This document shows positions 9,362 to 18,346 of a DNA stretch of 64,000 nucleotides, piece by piece. Source of the stretch: Streptococcus oralis. Lineage in GTDB: Bacteria > Bacillota > Bacilli > Lactobacillales > Streptococcaceae. Each line of letters begins with the position of its first letter. The first letter of the stretch is position 1. The DNA lies in NCBI RefSeq assembly GCF_019334565.1, contig NZ_CP079724.1:703001-767000 (forward strand), in the 5' to 3' direction. The notes under the pieces were generated by a model, which saw only the letters and a program-made list of their open reading frames with translations, ran no database searches and was not told the DNA's origin. The position numbers and the translations under genes were made by a program.

Positions 9362-10747
9362 ATGAGAATTAAAATTGAAAGATTTGCGAATATCAATAAT
9401 GTAGATATAGAATTTAGTAATCAAATGAATATTTTGATTGGAGATAATGGTACTGGAAAGACTTTATTGCTAGAAGCATATAGTAATATTAACGATACAG
9501 TTATTTCACATTTAGATTCAAAAAATAATTTTATTTCGAGTATAATTGATCAGGCCAAACTAAATATAATTAAAATTTCTAAAGAAGGTAATAATAGTTA
9601 TAAATATGAACTATCTTTCATAGATAGTTCAAAAGTGAAAAATCTATTTAATGTTGGAATACGAAAATTAAAAGATGAAATTGAGGAGAAATTGAAATCG
9701 GATGTATTGAACGAAAATTTATCGATGGATGGTTTGTTAATAGACTTTAAAGGTATTGATGAGCTAATCAATTTTTCGGGTGAGATTTCAGTAAGTATTA
9801 AATCTTTTTCAAATAACTCTGATAATAATTTTATTAATTTTGAAGATGCGGAAGACTATTATATAGAGTTTGAGTACAAAGATATTAGCCTTGTTAGATT
9901 TCTAAATGAAAGTAATTTAAAGGAAATCATAAAATCAATGAATACTAATCAAGTTAAGTATTTATTAGAGGGCTTTAAATTTATAATTGCTAAAATCATT
10001 GAAGAGAAGTTTGTAACCACTAATAATATTTTTAATATTACTTATATTCCGTCTGAGCGTGTATATTCAATGAGTAAGAATCTTGTAAAAATGTTGTCAG
10101 AAACTCCATTTTTACGTTATAGTGAAAAGAAATTTATGAAAGATTATGAGGAAGTTAAAGAATCCAAACAATTTATGGCTAAATTCTTTGAAGAAAATAG
10201 TTATACTTCAGATGAGTTTAAGGAATTAATAGGGGGAACTCTAAATTTTGATGATGGTGAGGTAATTTCTTTAACGGATGATTTAGGAGTAGAAATTCCA
10301 CGTGAGTTATTTTCTACTAAACAAAATAAATTACAGAGTTTACATTTTTTAGATAAATTTCAAATGTTACCTAGAGCTTCAATGAAATATGCTAATCGTC
10401 GATTGTTAATTATTGAGGAGCCAGAAGCTCACCTCTCGATAAAGAGTATTTTAGAAATTTTTAAATATTTAAAACATCTTTCAAAGTATTATAGAATTGT
10501 TATTGCAACCCATAGTGATATTATGTTGACACTTGTTAATAATTGGTATTTAGCTAATCCTAGTAATAATACAGTAGGCGGATGGGAGCTTCTTGATTTA
10601 AATTCTGAGAACAATTCTAAGTATATGTTTACTAAATTGGAGCTGGGTGATTATGGTCTAATTTCAGAATTTATGAATGAACAGTTGTTGTTATTACAGA
10701 GAATGACTCTAGAAAGTCAACAAAAATTAAATTATCTGGAAGAGTGA
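9362..10747 (+). CDS. AAA/ABC-type ATPase of a candidate two-gene defence system
   Basis: The 461 residues form an SMC/RecF-like ATPase. Visible motifs are Walker A GDNGTGKT (27-34), a long low-complexity helical insert (about 55-330), Walker B LLIIEEPEAHLS with E352/E353, and an H-loop ATHSD with H384. I see no clear LSGGQ signature. EEPEAHL and ATHSD are typical of the OLD/AAA_15/AAA_21 families often found in phage-defence loci, but the protein lacks a C-terminal TOPRIM domain. Its stop overlaps the start region of the next gene, so the two are an operon. Base composition is unlike its neighbours. Function in defence is inference from architecture and context. Confidence 0.75.
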   Translation: MRIKIERFANINNVDIEFSNQMNILIGDNGTGKTLLLEAYSNINDTVISHLDSKNNFISSIIDQAKLNIIKISKEGNNSYKYELSFIDSSKVKNLFNVGIRKLKDEIEEKLKSDVLNENLSMDGLLIDFKGIDELINFSGEISVSIKSFSNNSDNNFINFEDAEDYYIEFEYKDISLVRFLNESNLKEIIKSMNTNQVKYLLEGFKFIIAKIIEEKFVTTNNIFNITYIPSERVYSMSKNLVKMLSETPFLRYSEKKFMKDYEEVKESKQFMAKFFEENSYTSDEFKELIGGTLNFDDGEVISLTDDLGVEIPRELFSTKQNKLQSLHFLDKFQMLPRASMKYANRRLLIIEEPEAHLSIKSILEIFKYLKHLSKYYRIVIATHSDIMLTLVNNWYLANPSNNTVGGWELLDLNSENNSKYMFTKLELGDYGLISEFMNEQLLLLQRMTLESQQKLNYLEE

Positions 10748-10752
10748 TTATC

Positions 10753-11424
10753 TTGAGAAATACAAAATTAATAAAAGATGATTTTATTGAAGAAATAAAT
10801 AGTTTTCAGACTATTATTTCTGAGAAACAAAATGATTTTGTAATGAATTTGCAGTTATCTTTTCCACAAAAGGGAAAGTTATATAAATTAGGAAAGCATA
10901 ATCCGGACAATAATGGGATGAATACATTATTTTCTCAAAAGTTTTGTGATGGAATTATTTTATGGTTTGTGGATAACATTGTATCAGTTTATATAATAGA
11001 ATTGAAAAAAACTGCTACATCATATTTATCAAGAATTCCTGAGCAATTTCATGCATCAGTTTTGAGAGCGTTATCTGATATTGCTATCATCGGATCTCCA
11101 CTGAATTATAAAAAAGAACCAAACAGAAACTTTAAAATACAATATAATTTTATTATTGGAACAGTTGAAGAGGCACCTTTATCTAGCGAAATAGAAGGAA
11201 TATTTAAATATAAGAATTTGCCTGGTTCTCCGAGTAATTATTCTCCTATACTTGAAAATTATTATAGAAATATTGTTTTGTATAATTGTAGTGCAATTGG
11301 AAATCAAATTACTTTTGGATTTGAAAAAATTGTCTTTGATAAAGTTTCTCAACAACAAAAGTGTACAGTTTATGCGAGTAGTCAAGTGATTCCATGGATT
11401 GTGGAGACAAAGTCTATGTTTTAG
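10753..11424 (+). CDS. Putative PD-(D/E)XK-type nuclease partner of the ATPase
   Basis: I do not recognise a named family. The protein (223 residues from TTG 10753; 226 if GTG 10744 is used) contains CDGIILWF, then 16 residues later YIIELKKT, then EQFHA. The D...ExK pattern plus a following Gln resembles a PD-(D/E)XK nuclease core. TTG 10753 has GGAAGAG 8 bases upstream, whereas GTG 10744 lies almost on top of it, so I prefer TTG. The gene overlaps or abuts the ATPase gene. Its last seven codons read, in the wrong frame, into the duplicated alaS end, so the native C terminus may have been replaced at the junction. Confidence 0.6.
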   Translation: MRNTKLIKDDFIEEINSFQTIISEKQNDFVMNLQLSFPQKGKLYKLGKHNPDNNGMNTLFSQKFCDGIILWFVDNIVSVYIIELKKTATSYLSRIPEQFHASVLRALSDIAIIGSPLNYKKEPNRNFKIQYNFIIGTVEEAPLSSEIEGIFKYKNLPGSPSNYSPILENYYRNIVLYNCSAIGNQITFGFEKIVFDKVSQQQKCTVYASSQVIPWIVETKSMF

Positions 11425-11585
11425 TAGCCAGCAAGACAAAAGACATCCACGCAGGAAACCTTGTCAAAGAATTGGCTCCAATCGTTGATGGACGTGGTGG
11501 TGGTAAACCAGACATGGCCATGGCAGGAGGAAGCAATCAAGCGAAAATCCAAGAACTCTTGGATGCAGTAGCTGGTAAATTATAA
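11403..11585 (+). pseudogene. alaS: Second, truncated copy of the alaS 3' end
   Basis: From about 11403 the sequence reads in frame [14 protein letters not shown] through [15 protein letters not shown] to the stop at 11583-11585. It matches the last 60 or so residues of AlaS with only about three amino-acid differences but many silent DNA changes, roughly 85 percent identity by eye. It has no start, no ribosome site of its own, and begins abruptly at the islet junction. It is followed by what must be the normal alaS terminator. This is either the resident 3' end pushed aside or a tail brought in by the incoming DNA. Confidence 0.85.
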
Positions 11586-11591
11586 GACAAT

Positions 11592-11621
11592 AAAGATCTA
11601 TCCATTTGGATAGGTCTTTTT
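11592..11621 (+). terminator. Intrinsic terminator of the alaS unit
   Basis: AGATCTATCC and GGATAGGTCT pair around a short ATTT loop, followed by TTTTT. It lies 6 bases after the alaS remnant. Confidence 0.85.
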
Positions 11622-11628
11622 GTGATTG

Positions 11629-11659
11629 CAAAAAAGCCAAATCCGGTTGGATCTGGCTT
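11629..11659 (-). terminator. Terminator of the alpha-amylase gene
   Basis: On the minus strand GCCAGATCC and GGATTTGGC form a stem followed by TTTTTT, 14 bases beyond the amylase stop. Confidence 0.8.
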
Positions 11660-11672
11660 GTAACTGATAGAT

Positions 11673-13121
11673 TTATTTAACCGCCCAGACACTGACTGAA
11701 CCCGCTGCTACTGGAAATTCTCCATAACCTTCAGCATTGATTGTAACTTGTGCTGGATGATTTTCAAGGAGATCAACAAAGGTTTGGTTAGTCCATTCTT
11801 GGCCGACAAACATAGATTTGCTGTTTTCTTGGTCATTTGAGATAAGGACAGCGATTGGAGATTGATGTTCAGCACCTGAACGAACCCAACCGATACAGTT
11901 AGCATCATCAAAGTAGTCTGTTTGCTCTCCATAGGCCCTGTCTTTTCGGATGGCTAGGAGACGATCAAGAACTTCTTTGAAATCTTGTTGAGCAAATTGC
12001 CCAGAAATACCATAATAGTCTCCGTAAAAGACACATGGAAGCCCATCTTGGCGTAATAGAATAAGGGCATAGGCTGCTGGCTTGAACCATTCTTCAACAG
12101 TAGACTCAAGGGCTTGTCCTCGTTGAGTATCATGGTTGTCGACAAAGGTTACAGCCTTATCGGGTTTTAGTTCAACCAAGCTATCTGTGAAAATGTTACG
12201 AAGATCGTAACTTGCTCCAGTTTGACTGGCTTCAAAGAGATTCTGGTGGAGGCGAACATCGACAAGGTCAAAGCGTTCTTCTGTTTTTTCAAGATAGTCT
12301 AGGTTGGCTTCCTTGTCAGGGTTCCAAAATTCTCCGAAAACATAGAAATCGTCACCGTATTTTTCCTTCATATCACGGATGAAATTACCCATAAAGAAGG
12401 AGTCGATGTGCTTAACGGCATCCAAGCGGAAACCAGCTACACCAGTCGTTTCCATGAACCAGTCAGCCCAGTCATAGATGTTTTGGATGACTTCAGGATG
12501 CTTAAAGTCTAGGTCAGCATACATGAGGTAGTCGTAGTTACCGTTTTCGTTATCGACCAATTCCTCGTTGGCCCAACCTTTATTGTCTCCCTGGATCAGA
12601 TAAATGCCAGACTTACGGCGCTTGGCATCGTAGTCTGTACCTGTGAAGTGGTACCAGTGCCAGTGGAAGTTATTGTAGGTATCTTGGCGACCATCGAAAG
12701 TAAAGTGAGTCCAGCCATTGATAGTAAAGGGCTCGCTTAGTTGAACGGTACGGTCCTCAGGGTCCACTTCAATAACCTGAAAGGCTTCCATGTGATCGGC
12801 AGCAGCCTTGTGATTGAGCACCACATCGGCCATAGGTTGAATTCCCTGTGCCTTTAGAGTTTGAATGGCTTGAAGATAGTCTTCTTTAAACCCATACTTG
12901 GTACGGACAGTCCCTTTTTGGTGAAATTCGCCTAGGTCAAAAAGATCGTAAACACCATAGCCGACATCTTTTTCGTTGGTTGCCTTGAAGGCAGGTGGCA
13001 TCCAGACATGGCTAATCCCCAGATGAGCTAGGTGTGAAGCATCTTCAGCCAGTCGCGTCCAGTGTTGGCCGTCGTGAGGCAGATACCATTCAAAGTATTG
13101 CATAAGTGTCTGATTTTGCAT
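11673..13121 (-). CDS. amyA: Cytoplasmic alpha-amylase (GH13)
   Basis: The 482-residue protein has no signal peptide, so it should degrade alpha-1,4-glucans or imported maltodextrins inside the cell. The (beta/alpha)8 GH13 motifs are all present: DVVLNHKA, GFRLDAVKHID with the catalytic Asp, YVFGEFW with the acid/base Glu, and FVDNHDTQ with the transition-state Asp. Length and sequence resemble the GH13_5 type cytoplasmic amylases of Bacillus and streptococci. It is transcribed alone against its neighbours, with its own promoter, operator-like palindrome and terminator. Malto-oligosaccharide or catabolite control is inferred from the operator. Confidence 0.93.
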   Translation of the reverse strand: MQNQTLMQYFEWYLPHDGQHWTRLAEDASHLAHLGISHVWMPPAFKATNEKDVGYGVYDLFDLGEFHQKGTVRTKYGFKEDYLQAIQTLKAQGIQPMADVVLNHKAAADHMEAFQVIEVDPEDRTVQLSEPFTINGWTHFTFDGRQDTYNNFHWHWYHFTGTDYDAKRRKSGIYLIQGDNKGWANEELVDNENGNYDYLMYADLDFKHPEVIQNIYDWADWFMETTGVAGFRLDAVKHIDSFFMGNFIRDMKEKYGDDFYVFGEFWNPDKEANLDYLEKTEERFDLVDVRLHQNLFEASQTGASYDLRNIFTDSLVELKPDKAVTFVDNHDTQRGQALESTVEEWFKPAAYALILLRQDGLPCVFYGDYYGISGQFAQQDFKEVLDRLLAIRKDRAYGEQTDYFDDANCIGWVRSGAEHQSPIAVLISNDQENSKSMFVGQEWTNQTFVDLLENHPAQVTINAEGYGEFPVAAGSVSVWAVK

Positions 13122-13154
13122 TGTTTTTCCTCTTGCTTATCAATGTTGTGTTTT

Positions 13155-13191
13155 ATTCTACCATAAAGTTTAGAACTAGGCAAACGTTTGC
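13155..13191 (-). promoter_or_regulatory. Amylase promoter overlapped by a MalR/CcpA-like operator
   Basis: Read on the minus strand, TTGCCT (13183-13178) and the extended -10 TGGTAGAAT (TAGAAT at 13160-13155) are 17 bases apart. The perfect palindrome GCAAACGTTTGC (13180-13191) covers the -35. It is very close to the LacI-family operators bound by MalR and CcpA, so repression that is relieved by maltodextrins or on carbon change is likely. Confidence 0.7.
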
Positions 13192-13357
13192 GCAAGATTC
13201 TATACTCATTTCTGAAATTGTCTATTTTTATCGATTAAAATCTCTCTTTCCATCACAAGGGAAAGGATGTTTTGGTGAAAAAGTAAATGGAATAAACTTA
13301 TTTGAACAAAAATGACACTTAGTAAACTAAAGTACAAATGGTTAAACGGTTTCTTTT

Positions 13358-13386
13358 TTGAGAATTGTCACAAAATTTGCTATAAT
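13358..13386 (+). promoter_or_regulatory. Promoter placing the transcript start at the ATG of the next gene
   Basis: TTGAGA at 13358-13363 and TATAAT at 13381-13386 are 17 bases apart, with TG-C just before the -10 (extended -10). The expected start, 6-7 bases downstream, is at 13392-13394, which is the ATG itself. The mRNA should therefore be leaderless. Confidence 0.75.
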
Positions 13387-13393
13387 AGTAGCT

Positions 13394-14557
13394 ATGAATA
13401 GAATTAGGGTCAGCAGACGTGTTGAAAAAAAGCTAGCTAAGGGTCTAGTTCTTTTGGAAGCAAGTGATTTAACAGATATTGAACTGACGGATCAGGCAGT
13501 AGAAGTTCTTAGTCAAGACGGGAAGTTTTTAGGGAGTGCCTATCTTTCTCAGCAGAACAAGGGCATTGGCTGGTTGGTCAGCAAGGAAAAGGTTGGTTTC
13601 AACCAATCCTTCTTTGAAACTCTGTTTCGTAAGTCCAAGGAAGCTAGAAAGCCTTATTATCAAGATGACTTGACCACTGCCTTTCGCCTTTTTAACCAAG
13701 AGGGGGATGGTTTTGGTGGTCTGACTGTTGATCTCTATGGAGATTATGCTGTCTTTTCTTGGTACAATTCCTTTGTTTACCAGATTCGTGTGCTGATCAT
13801 AAATGCTTTTAAGGAAGTTTTCCCTGAGGTCTTGGGGGCTTATGAAAAGATTCGTTTTAAAGGTCTAGACTACGAGTCTGCCTATGTTTATGGTGAGGAA
13901 GCGCCAGATTACTTTACTGTTCTTGAGAATGGCGTGCTCTATCAAGTCTTTATGAATGATGGCTTGATGACAGGGATTTTCCTAGACCAGCATGAGGTTC
14001 GTGGGAGTCTGGTTGACGGTCTAGCCATGGGCAAATCCTTGCTCAATATGTTCTCCTATACGGCTGCCTTTTCAGTTGCTGCAGCTATGGGAGGCGCGAG
14101 TGAGACGACTTCTGTCGACTTGGCCAAACGGTCTAGAGAGCTGTCAGAAGCTCATTTTCAGGCAAATGGACTCAGCACGGACAATCATCGTTTTATCGTT
14201 ATGGATGTCTTTGAGTACTTCAAGTATGCCAAGCGAAAAGGCTTGACCTATGATGTGATTGTTCTTGATCCGCCAAGCTTTGCCCGCAATAAAAAACAAA
14301 CATTCTCTGTAGCTAAGGACTATCACAAGTTGATTTCCCAGAGTCTAGAGATTTTAAATCCGGGAGGGATTATCATTGCCAGTACCAATGCTGCCAATGT
14401 TTCCCGCCAGAAATTTACAGAACAAATTGATAAAGGTTTTGCAGGAAGAAGGTATCAGGTCTTGAACCAATACGGACTTCCAGCAGACTTTGCCTATAAT
14501 AAAAAAGATGAAAGCAGTAATTACCTCAAGGTGATTAGTATGAAGGTTAGTAGATGA
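13394..14557 (+). CDS. Class I rRNA methyltransferase, RlmI/RlmK-like
   Basis: The 387-residue protein begins [14 protein letters not shown], an Arg/Lys-rich PUA-like N terminus, followed by the Rossmann methyltransferase domain. It contains [18 protein letters not shown] (SAM motif I), VDLAKRS, and [15 protein letters not shown], the DPPSF catalytic motif of the RlmI/YwbD group. It should methylate a cytosine in 23S rRNA, but the exact base cannot be read from sequence. A TTG at 13358 would extend the frame, but that TTG is the -35 element, so ATG 13394 is correct and leaderless. The 3' end overlaps aroD (ATGA), so it heads the shikimate operon. Confidence 0.85.
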   Translation: MNRIRVSRRVEKKLAKGLVLLEASDLTDIELTDQAVEVLSQDGKFLGSAYLSQQNKGIGWLVSKEKVGFNQSFFETLFRKSKEARKPYYQDDLTTAFRLFNQEGDGFGGLTVDLYGDYAVFSWYNSFVYQIRVLIINAFKEVFPEVLGAYEKIRFKGLDYESAYVYGEEAPDYFTVLENGVLYQVFMNDGLMTGIFLDQHEVRGSLVDGLAMGKSLLNMFSYTAAFSVAAAMGGASETTSVDLAKRSRELSEAHFQANGLSTDNHRFIVMDVFEYFKYAKRKGLTYDVIVLDPPSFARNKKQTFSVAKDYHKLISQSLEILNPGGIIIASTNAANVSRQKFTEQIDKGFAGRRYQVLNQYGLPADFAYNKKDESSNYLKVISMKVSR

Positions 14558-15231
14558 AATTAATCGTTTCAGTAATGCCAAGAAGTTTAGAAGAAGCGCA
14601 AGAACTGGATGCCACTAGGTATGAAGATGCCGATATCATTGAGTGGCGTGCGGACTTTCTTACAAAGGACGCTATTTTACAGGTAGCACCCGCTATCTTT
14701 GAGAAATTTGCAGGACGCGAACTTGTCTTTACCCTTCGGACCCGCGCTGAGGGAGGAGAAATCGAACTTTCCTCAGAAGAGTATGTTCAAATCATTAAGG
14801 AAGTTACTCAGCTTTATCAGCCGGATTATGTAGATTTTGAGTATTTCAGCTACAAGGACGTTTTTGAGGAAATGTTGGATTTTCCAAATCTTGTTTTGAG
14901 TTACCATAATTTCCAGGAGACACCTGAAAACATGATGGAAATTTTGTCTGAGTTGACCAGTCTCTCTCCGAAAGTGGTCAAGGTATCAGTTATGGCTCAT
15001 ACGGAGCAGGATGTTTTAGACCTGATGAATTACACTCGAGGATTTAAAACACTCAATCCTGAGCAAGAGTACGTGACCATTTCCATGGGGAAAATGGGCA
15101 AGGTATCACGCATTACTTCAGATGTGACGGGTTCGAGTTGGTCATTTGCTAGTCTGGATGAAGCGAGTGCCCCAGGTCAGATTTCGCTATCAAACATGAA
15201 GAAAATCAGGGAGATTTTGGATGAAGCTTGA
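14554..15231 (+). CDS. aroD: 3-dehydroquinate dehydratase, type I
   Basis: This 225-residue class I enzyme dehydrates 3-dehydroquinate to 3-dehydroshikimate through a Schiff base. The catalytic pair is visible: SYHNF with the His, and [10 protein letters not shown] with the Schiff-base Lys. IEWRADFL near the N terminus and the C-terminal ASAPGQISL loop are typical. It starts in an ATGA overlap with the methyltransferase and overlaps aroE by 11 bases, so it is translated within a tightly coupled operon. Note that pathway order in the operon is D-E-B-C rather than biochemical order. Confidence 0.95.
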   Translation: MKLIVSVMPRSLEEAQELDATRYEDADIIEWRADFLTKDAILQVAPAIFEKFAGRELVFTLRTRAEGGEIELSSEEYVQIIKEVTQLYQPDYVDFEYFSYKDVFEEMLDFPNLVLSYHNFQETPENMMEILSELTSLSPKVVKVSVMAHTEQDVLDLMNYTRGFKTLNPEQEYVTISMGKMGKVSRITSDVTGSSWSFASLDEASAPGQISLSNMKKIREILDEA

Positions 15232-16075
15232 TGGCTATACACGTTTAGCTGCAGTTGTTGCCAATCCCATCAAACACTCTATTTCGCCCTTTATCCACAA
15301 TAGGGCCTTTGAGGCGACAGCTATTAATGGTGCCTATGTAGCTTGGGAGATTGAAGCGGGTGATTTGGCAGAAACAGTCGCCAATATTCGCCGTTACCAG
15401 ATGTTTGGCATCAACCTGTCTATGCCTTACAAGGAGCAAGTGATTCCTTATCTGGATGAGTTGAGTGATGAGGCTCGTTTGATTGGGGCGGTTAATACGG
15501 TTGTTAATCATAATGGCACTTTAATTGGATATAATACAGATGGCAAGGGATTCTTTAAGAGCTTGCCTTCTTTTACAATTTCAGGTAAAACAATGACCAT
15601 TTTGGGTGCAGGTGGTGCGGCCAAATCAATCTTGGCACAAGCCATTTTGGACGGGGCCAGTCAGATTTCAGTTTTTGTTCGTTCAGTTTCTACGGAAAAA
15701 ACAAGACCTTACCTAGACAAGTTGCAGGAGCAAACAGGTTTTAAAGTGGACTTGTATGCTTTAGAAGATCTTTCTGAACTGCAATCAAGGATTGCCGAGT
15801 CGGACCTGCTCGTCAATGCGACCAGTGTAGGGATGGATGGCCAGTCGTCGCCAGTTCCAGAAAGTATCAATTTGCCAGAGGCTCTCTTGGTCGCAGACAT
15901 CATTTACCAACCTTTTGAGACACCATTTTTGAAATGGGCTAGAAGTCAGGGCAATCCAGCCGTCAATGGTTTGGGAATGTTGCTCTATCAAGCTGCTGAA
16001 GCTTTTCAACTGTGGACAGGAAAAGAAATGCCGACAGATGAGATTTGGCAGTCCTTAACAGAAAAATACCAATAA
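15221..16075 (+). CDS. aroE: Shikimate dehydrogenase
   Basis: AroE reduces 3-dehydroshikimate to shikimate with NADPH. The 284 residues contain the substrate-binding [13 protein letters not shown], the catalytic Lys in [19 protein letters not shown] with the partner Asp, and the glycine-rich NADPH loop [10 protein letters not shown]. The C-terminal [19 protein letters not shown] is the conserved lid. It overlaps the end of aroD and is followed 18 bases later by aroB. Confidence 0.95.
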   Translation: MKLDGYTRLAAVVANPIKHSISPFIHNRAFEATAINGAYVAWEIEAGDLAETVANIRRYQMFGINLSMPYKEQVIPYLDELSDEARLIGAVNTVVNHNGTLIGYNTDGKGFFKSLPSFTISGKTMTILGAGGAAKSILAQAILDGASQISVFVRSVSTEKTRPYLDKLQEQTGFKVDLYALEDLSELQSRIAESDLLVNATSVGMDGQSSPVPESINLPEALLVADIIYQPFETPFLKWARSQGNPAVNGLGMLLYQAAEAFQLWTGKEMPTDEIWQSLTEKYQ

Positions 16076-16093
16076 AGAAAGGGAGATTCTCCT

Positions 16094-17161
16094 ATGAAAA
16101 TCAGAATTGATATTCCGCATCATCCTTATGATATTCAGATTGAAAAAGGTTGTCTAGCTCAGGCTGGTCAATGGTTGCGAGAACTCTGGCAACCTCAAAA
16201 AGTGGTTATTGTAACCGACAACCATGTAGCTTCTCTCTATGCAGAGAAGGTTAAACTCAGCCTAGAAGATGCTGGTTTTCAGGTAGCTGTTTTTGACTTT
16301 TTAGAAGGCGAAGAACGAAAAAATTTAACCACTGTTCAGAAGGTCTATGAATTTCTAGTTAAGCAAGGTTTGACTCGTAGCGATGGAATCGTGGCTCTAG
16401 GTGGTGGTGTCGTTGGGGACCTGGCTGGTTTCGTAGCCTCTACCTATATGCGGGGCATTCACTTTGTTCAGATTCCGACTAGTTTGACAGCTCAGGTTGA
16501 TTCTTCTATCGGTGGAAAGACGGGTGTCAATACTCCTTTTGCTAAAAATATGGTGGGGACTTTTGCCCAACCAGATGGAGTCCTGATTGACCCGCTGGTC
16601 CTTGAAACACTCGGAAAAAGAGAGTTGATTGAAGGAATGGGCGAGGTCATCAAGTATGGTTTGATTGAAGACCCAGAACTGTGGGCTCTCTTAACGGACC
16701 TGGATGGTTCTGTTGAGAGCATACTGGAACATGCAGAGACTTTGATTGAACATTCTTGTCAGGTGAAGCGGAAGATGGTGGTCGAAGATGAGTTGGATAA
16801 CGGAGTTCGTCTTTACCTCAATTTTGGTCACACTATTGGCCATGCTATTGAAGCGACTGCTGGTTATGGCAGGGTCATGCATGGTGAGGCTGTGGCTATG
16901 GGTATGGTGCAGATTTCCAAGGTTGCTGAGGGAAAAGGACTCATGCCTGATGGCATAACCAAGTCCATTAGAGAGATGTGCCAGAAATTTGGACTACCTG
17001 TTGACTATGAAAACTGGGATGTTGACAAGCTTTATCAGGCTTTGACTCATGACAAGAAGGCACGTGGCAACATCTTGAAATTGGTCTTGGTACCAGAGCT
17101 TGGTTCAGCGACCATTCACCCAGTTTCCCTGGAAGAGATGAAAGACTACTTGGTAAAATAA
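16094..17161 (+). CDS. aroB: 3-dehydroquinate synthase
   Basis: AroB cyclises DAHP to 3-dehydroquinate using NAD and a divalent metal. The 355-residue protein shows [19 protein letters not shown] (NAD and substrate region), the metal-ligand segment with [12 protein letters not shown], and [10 protein letters not shown]. Length is normal. It has its own site AAAGGGAGATTCTCCT before the ATG and lies between aroE and aroC with short gaps. DAHP synthase itself is not in this window. Confidence 0.95.
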   Translation: MKIRIDIPHHPYDIQIEKGCLAQAGQWLRELWQPQKVVIVTDNHVASLYAEKVKLSLEDAGFQVAVFDFLEGEERKNLTTVQKVYEFLVKQGLTRSDGIVALGGGVVGDLAGFVASTYMRGIHFVQIPTSLTAQVDSSIGGKTGVNTPFAKNMVGTFAQPDGVLIDPLVLETLGKRELIEGMGEVIKYGLIEDPELWALLTDLDGSVESILEHAETLIEHSCQVKRKMVVEDELDNGVRLYLNFGHTIGHAIEATAGYGRVMHGEAVAMGMVQISKVAEGKGLMPDGITKSIREMCQKFGLPVDYENWDVDKLYQALTHDKKARGNILKLVLVPELGSATIHPVSLEEMKDYLVK

Positions 17162-17170
17162 GGAGAACGT

Positions 17171-18337
17171 ATGAGATATTTAACTGCAGGAGAATCACAC
17201 GGTCCTCGTCTGACGGCTATCATTGAAGGAATTCCCGCTGGACTTCCTTTGACAGCTGAGGATATTAATGGAGACCTTAAACGCCGTCAGGGTGGCTACG
17301 GTCGTGGTGGCCGTATGAAGATTGAGAGTGACCAGGTTGTCTTTACTTCGGGCGTTCGTCACGGGAAGACGACAGGGGCTCCGATTACCATGGATGTCAT
17401 CAATAAGGACCACCAAAAATGGCTGGATATCATGTCTGCAGAAGACATCGAAGACCGCCTCAAAAGCAAGCGGAAAATCACTCATCCTCGTCCAGGTCAT
17501 GCCGATTTGGTTGGGGGCATCAAGTACCGTTTTGATGACTTACGAAATTCCTTGGAGAGGTCATCTGCCCGTGAAACCACCATGCGAGTTGCTGTTGGGG
17601 CAGTAGCCAAACGTCTCTTAGCTGAATTGGATATGGAGATTGCCAACCATGTCGTGGTCTTTGGTGGCAAGGAAATCGATGTACCTGAAAATCTGACAGT
17701 GGCTGAGATTAAGGAACGAGCTGCCCAGTCTGAAGTTTCTATTGTCAACCAAGAGCGAGAACAAGAAATCAAGGACTATATTGACCAAATCAAACGTGAC
17801 GGTGATACCATCGGTGGGGTTGTAGAGACAGTCGTCGGAGGCGTTCCAGTTGGCCTTGGATCCTATGTTCAATGGGACAGAAAATTAGATGCGCGATTGG
17901 CCCAAGCAGTTGTCTCTATCAATGCCTTTAAAGGGGTGGAATTTGGTCTCGGCTTTGAAGCTGGTTACCGCAAAGGCAGCCAGGTTATGGATGAAATTCT
18001 CTGGTCTAAAGAAGACGGCTATACTCGCCGTACCAACAATCTAGGTGGTTTTGAAGGTGGTATGACCAATGGGCAACCAATTGTTGTTCGTGGAGTTATG
18101 AAACCCATTCCTACTCTTTATAAACCTCTTATGAGTGTGGATATCGAGACGCATGAACCCTATAAGGCAACCGTGGAGAGAAGTGATCCGACCGCTCTTC
18201 CAGCAGCAGGTGTGGTCATGGAAGCTGTTGTGGCAACGGTTCTGGCACAAGAAATCCTTGAAAAATTCTCATCAGATAATCTTGAAGAATTAAAAGAGGC
18301 AGTTGCCAAGCACCGAGACTATACAAAGAACTATTAA
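17171..18337 (+). CDS. aroC: Chorismate synthase
   Basis: AroC converts EPSP to chorismate with reduced FMN. The 388 residues begin [15 protein letters not shown], the FMN-binding signature, followed by [12 protein letters not shown] and [17 protein letters not shown], which are the conserved Arg-rich active-site blocks. The C-terminal [13 protein letters not shown] is also canonical. It follows aroB by 9 bases behind AAGGAGAACGT and precedes tyrA by 9 bases, so it is mid-operon. Confidence 0.96.
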   Translation: MRYLTAGESHGPRLTAIIEGIPAGLPLTAEDINGDLKRRQGGYGRGGRMKIESDQVVFTSGVRHGKTTGAPITMDVINKDHQKWLDIMSAEDIEDRLKSKRKITHPRPGHADLVGGIKYRFDDLRNSLERSSARETTMRVAVGAVAKRLLAELDMEIANHVVVFGGKEIDVPENLTVAEIKERAAQSEVSIVNQEREQEIKDYIDQIKRDGDTIGGVVETVVGGVPVGLGSYVQWDRKLDARLAQAVVSINAFKGVEFGLGFEAGYRKGSQVMDEILWSKEDGYTRRTNNLGGFEGGMTNGQPIVVRGVMKPIPTLYKPLMSVDIETHEPYKATVERSDPTALPAAGVVMEAVVATVLAQEILEKFSSDNLEELKEAVAKHRDYTKNY

Positions 18338-18346
18338 GGAGTCTTC

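Larger units (their letters stand above)
9248..11402. mobile_element. A+T-rich accessory islet between two alaS 3' ends
   Basis: Between the intact alaS stop and a second diverged alaS 3' end lies about 2.15 kb of much more A+T-rich DNA (the line 9541-9600 has 12 G or C in 60). It carries only two genes. There is no integrase, transposase, or clear terminal inverted repeat, so I infer acquisition by recombination inside alaS or loss of the mobilising gene. The normal alaS terminator now lies after the second 3' end. Confidence 0.7.

Noticed and set aside
13106-13315. A 69-codon open frame between the amylase and methyltransferase genes
   Set aside because: It starts inside the amylase coding sequence, crosses that gene's promoter and operator, and has no ribosome-binding site.
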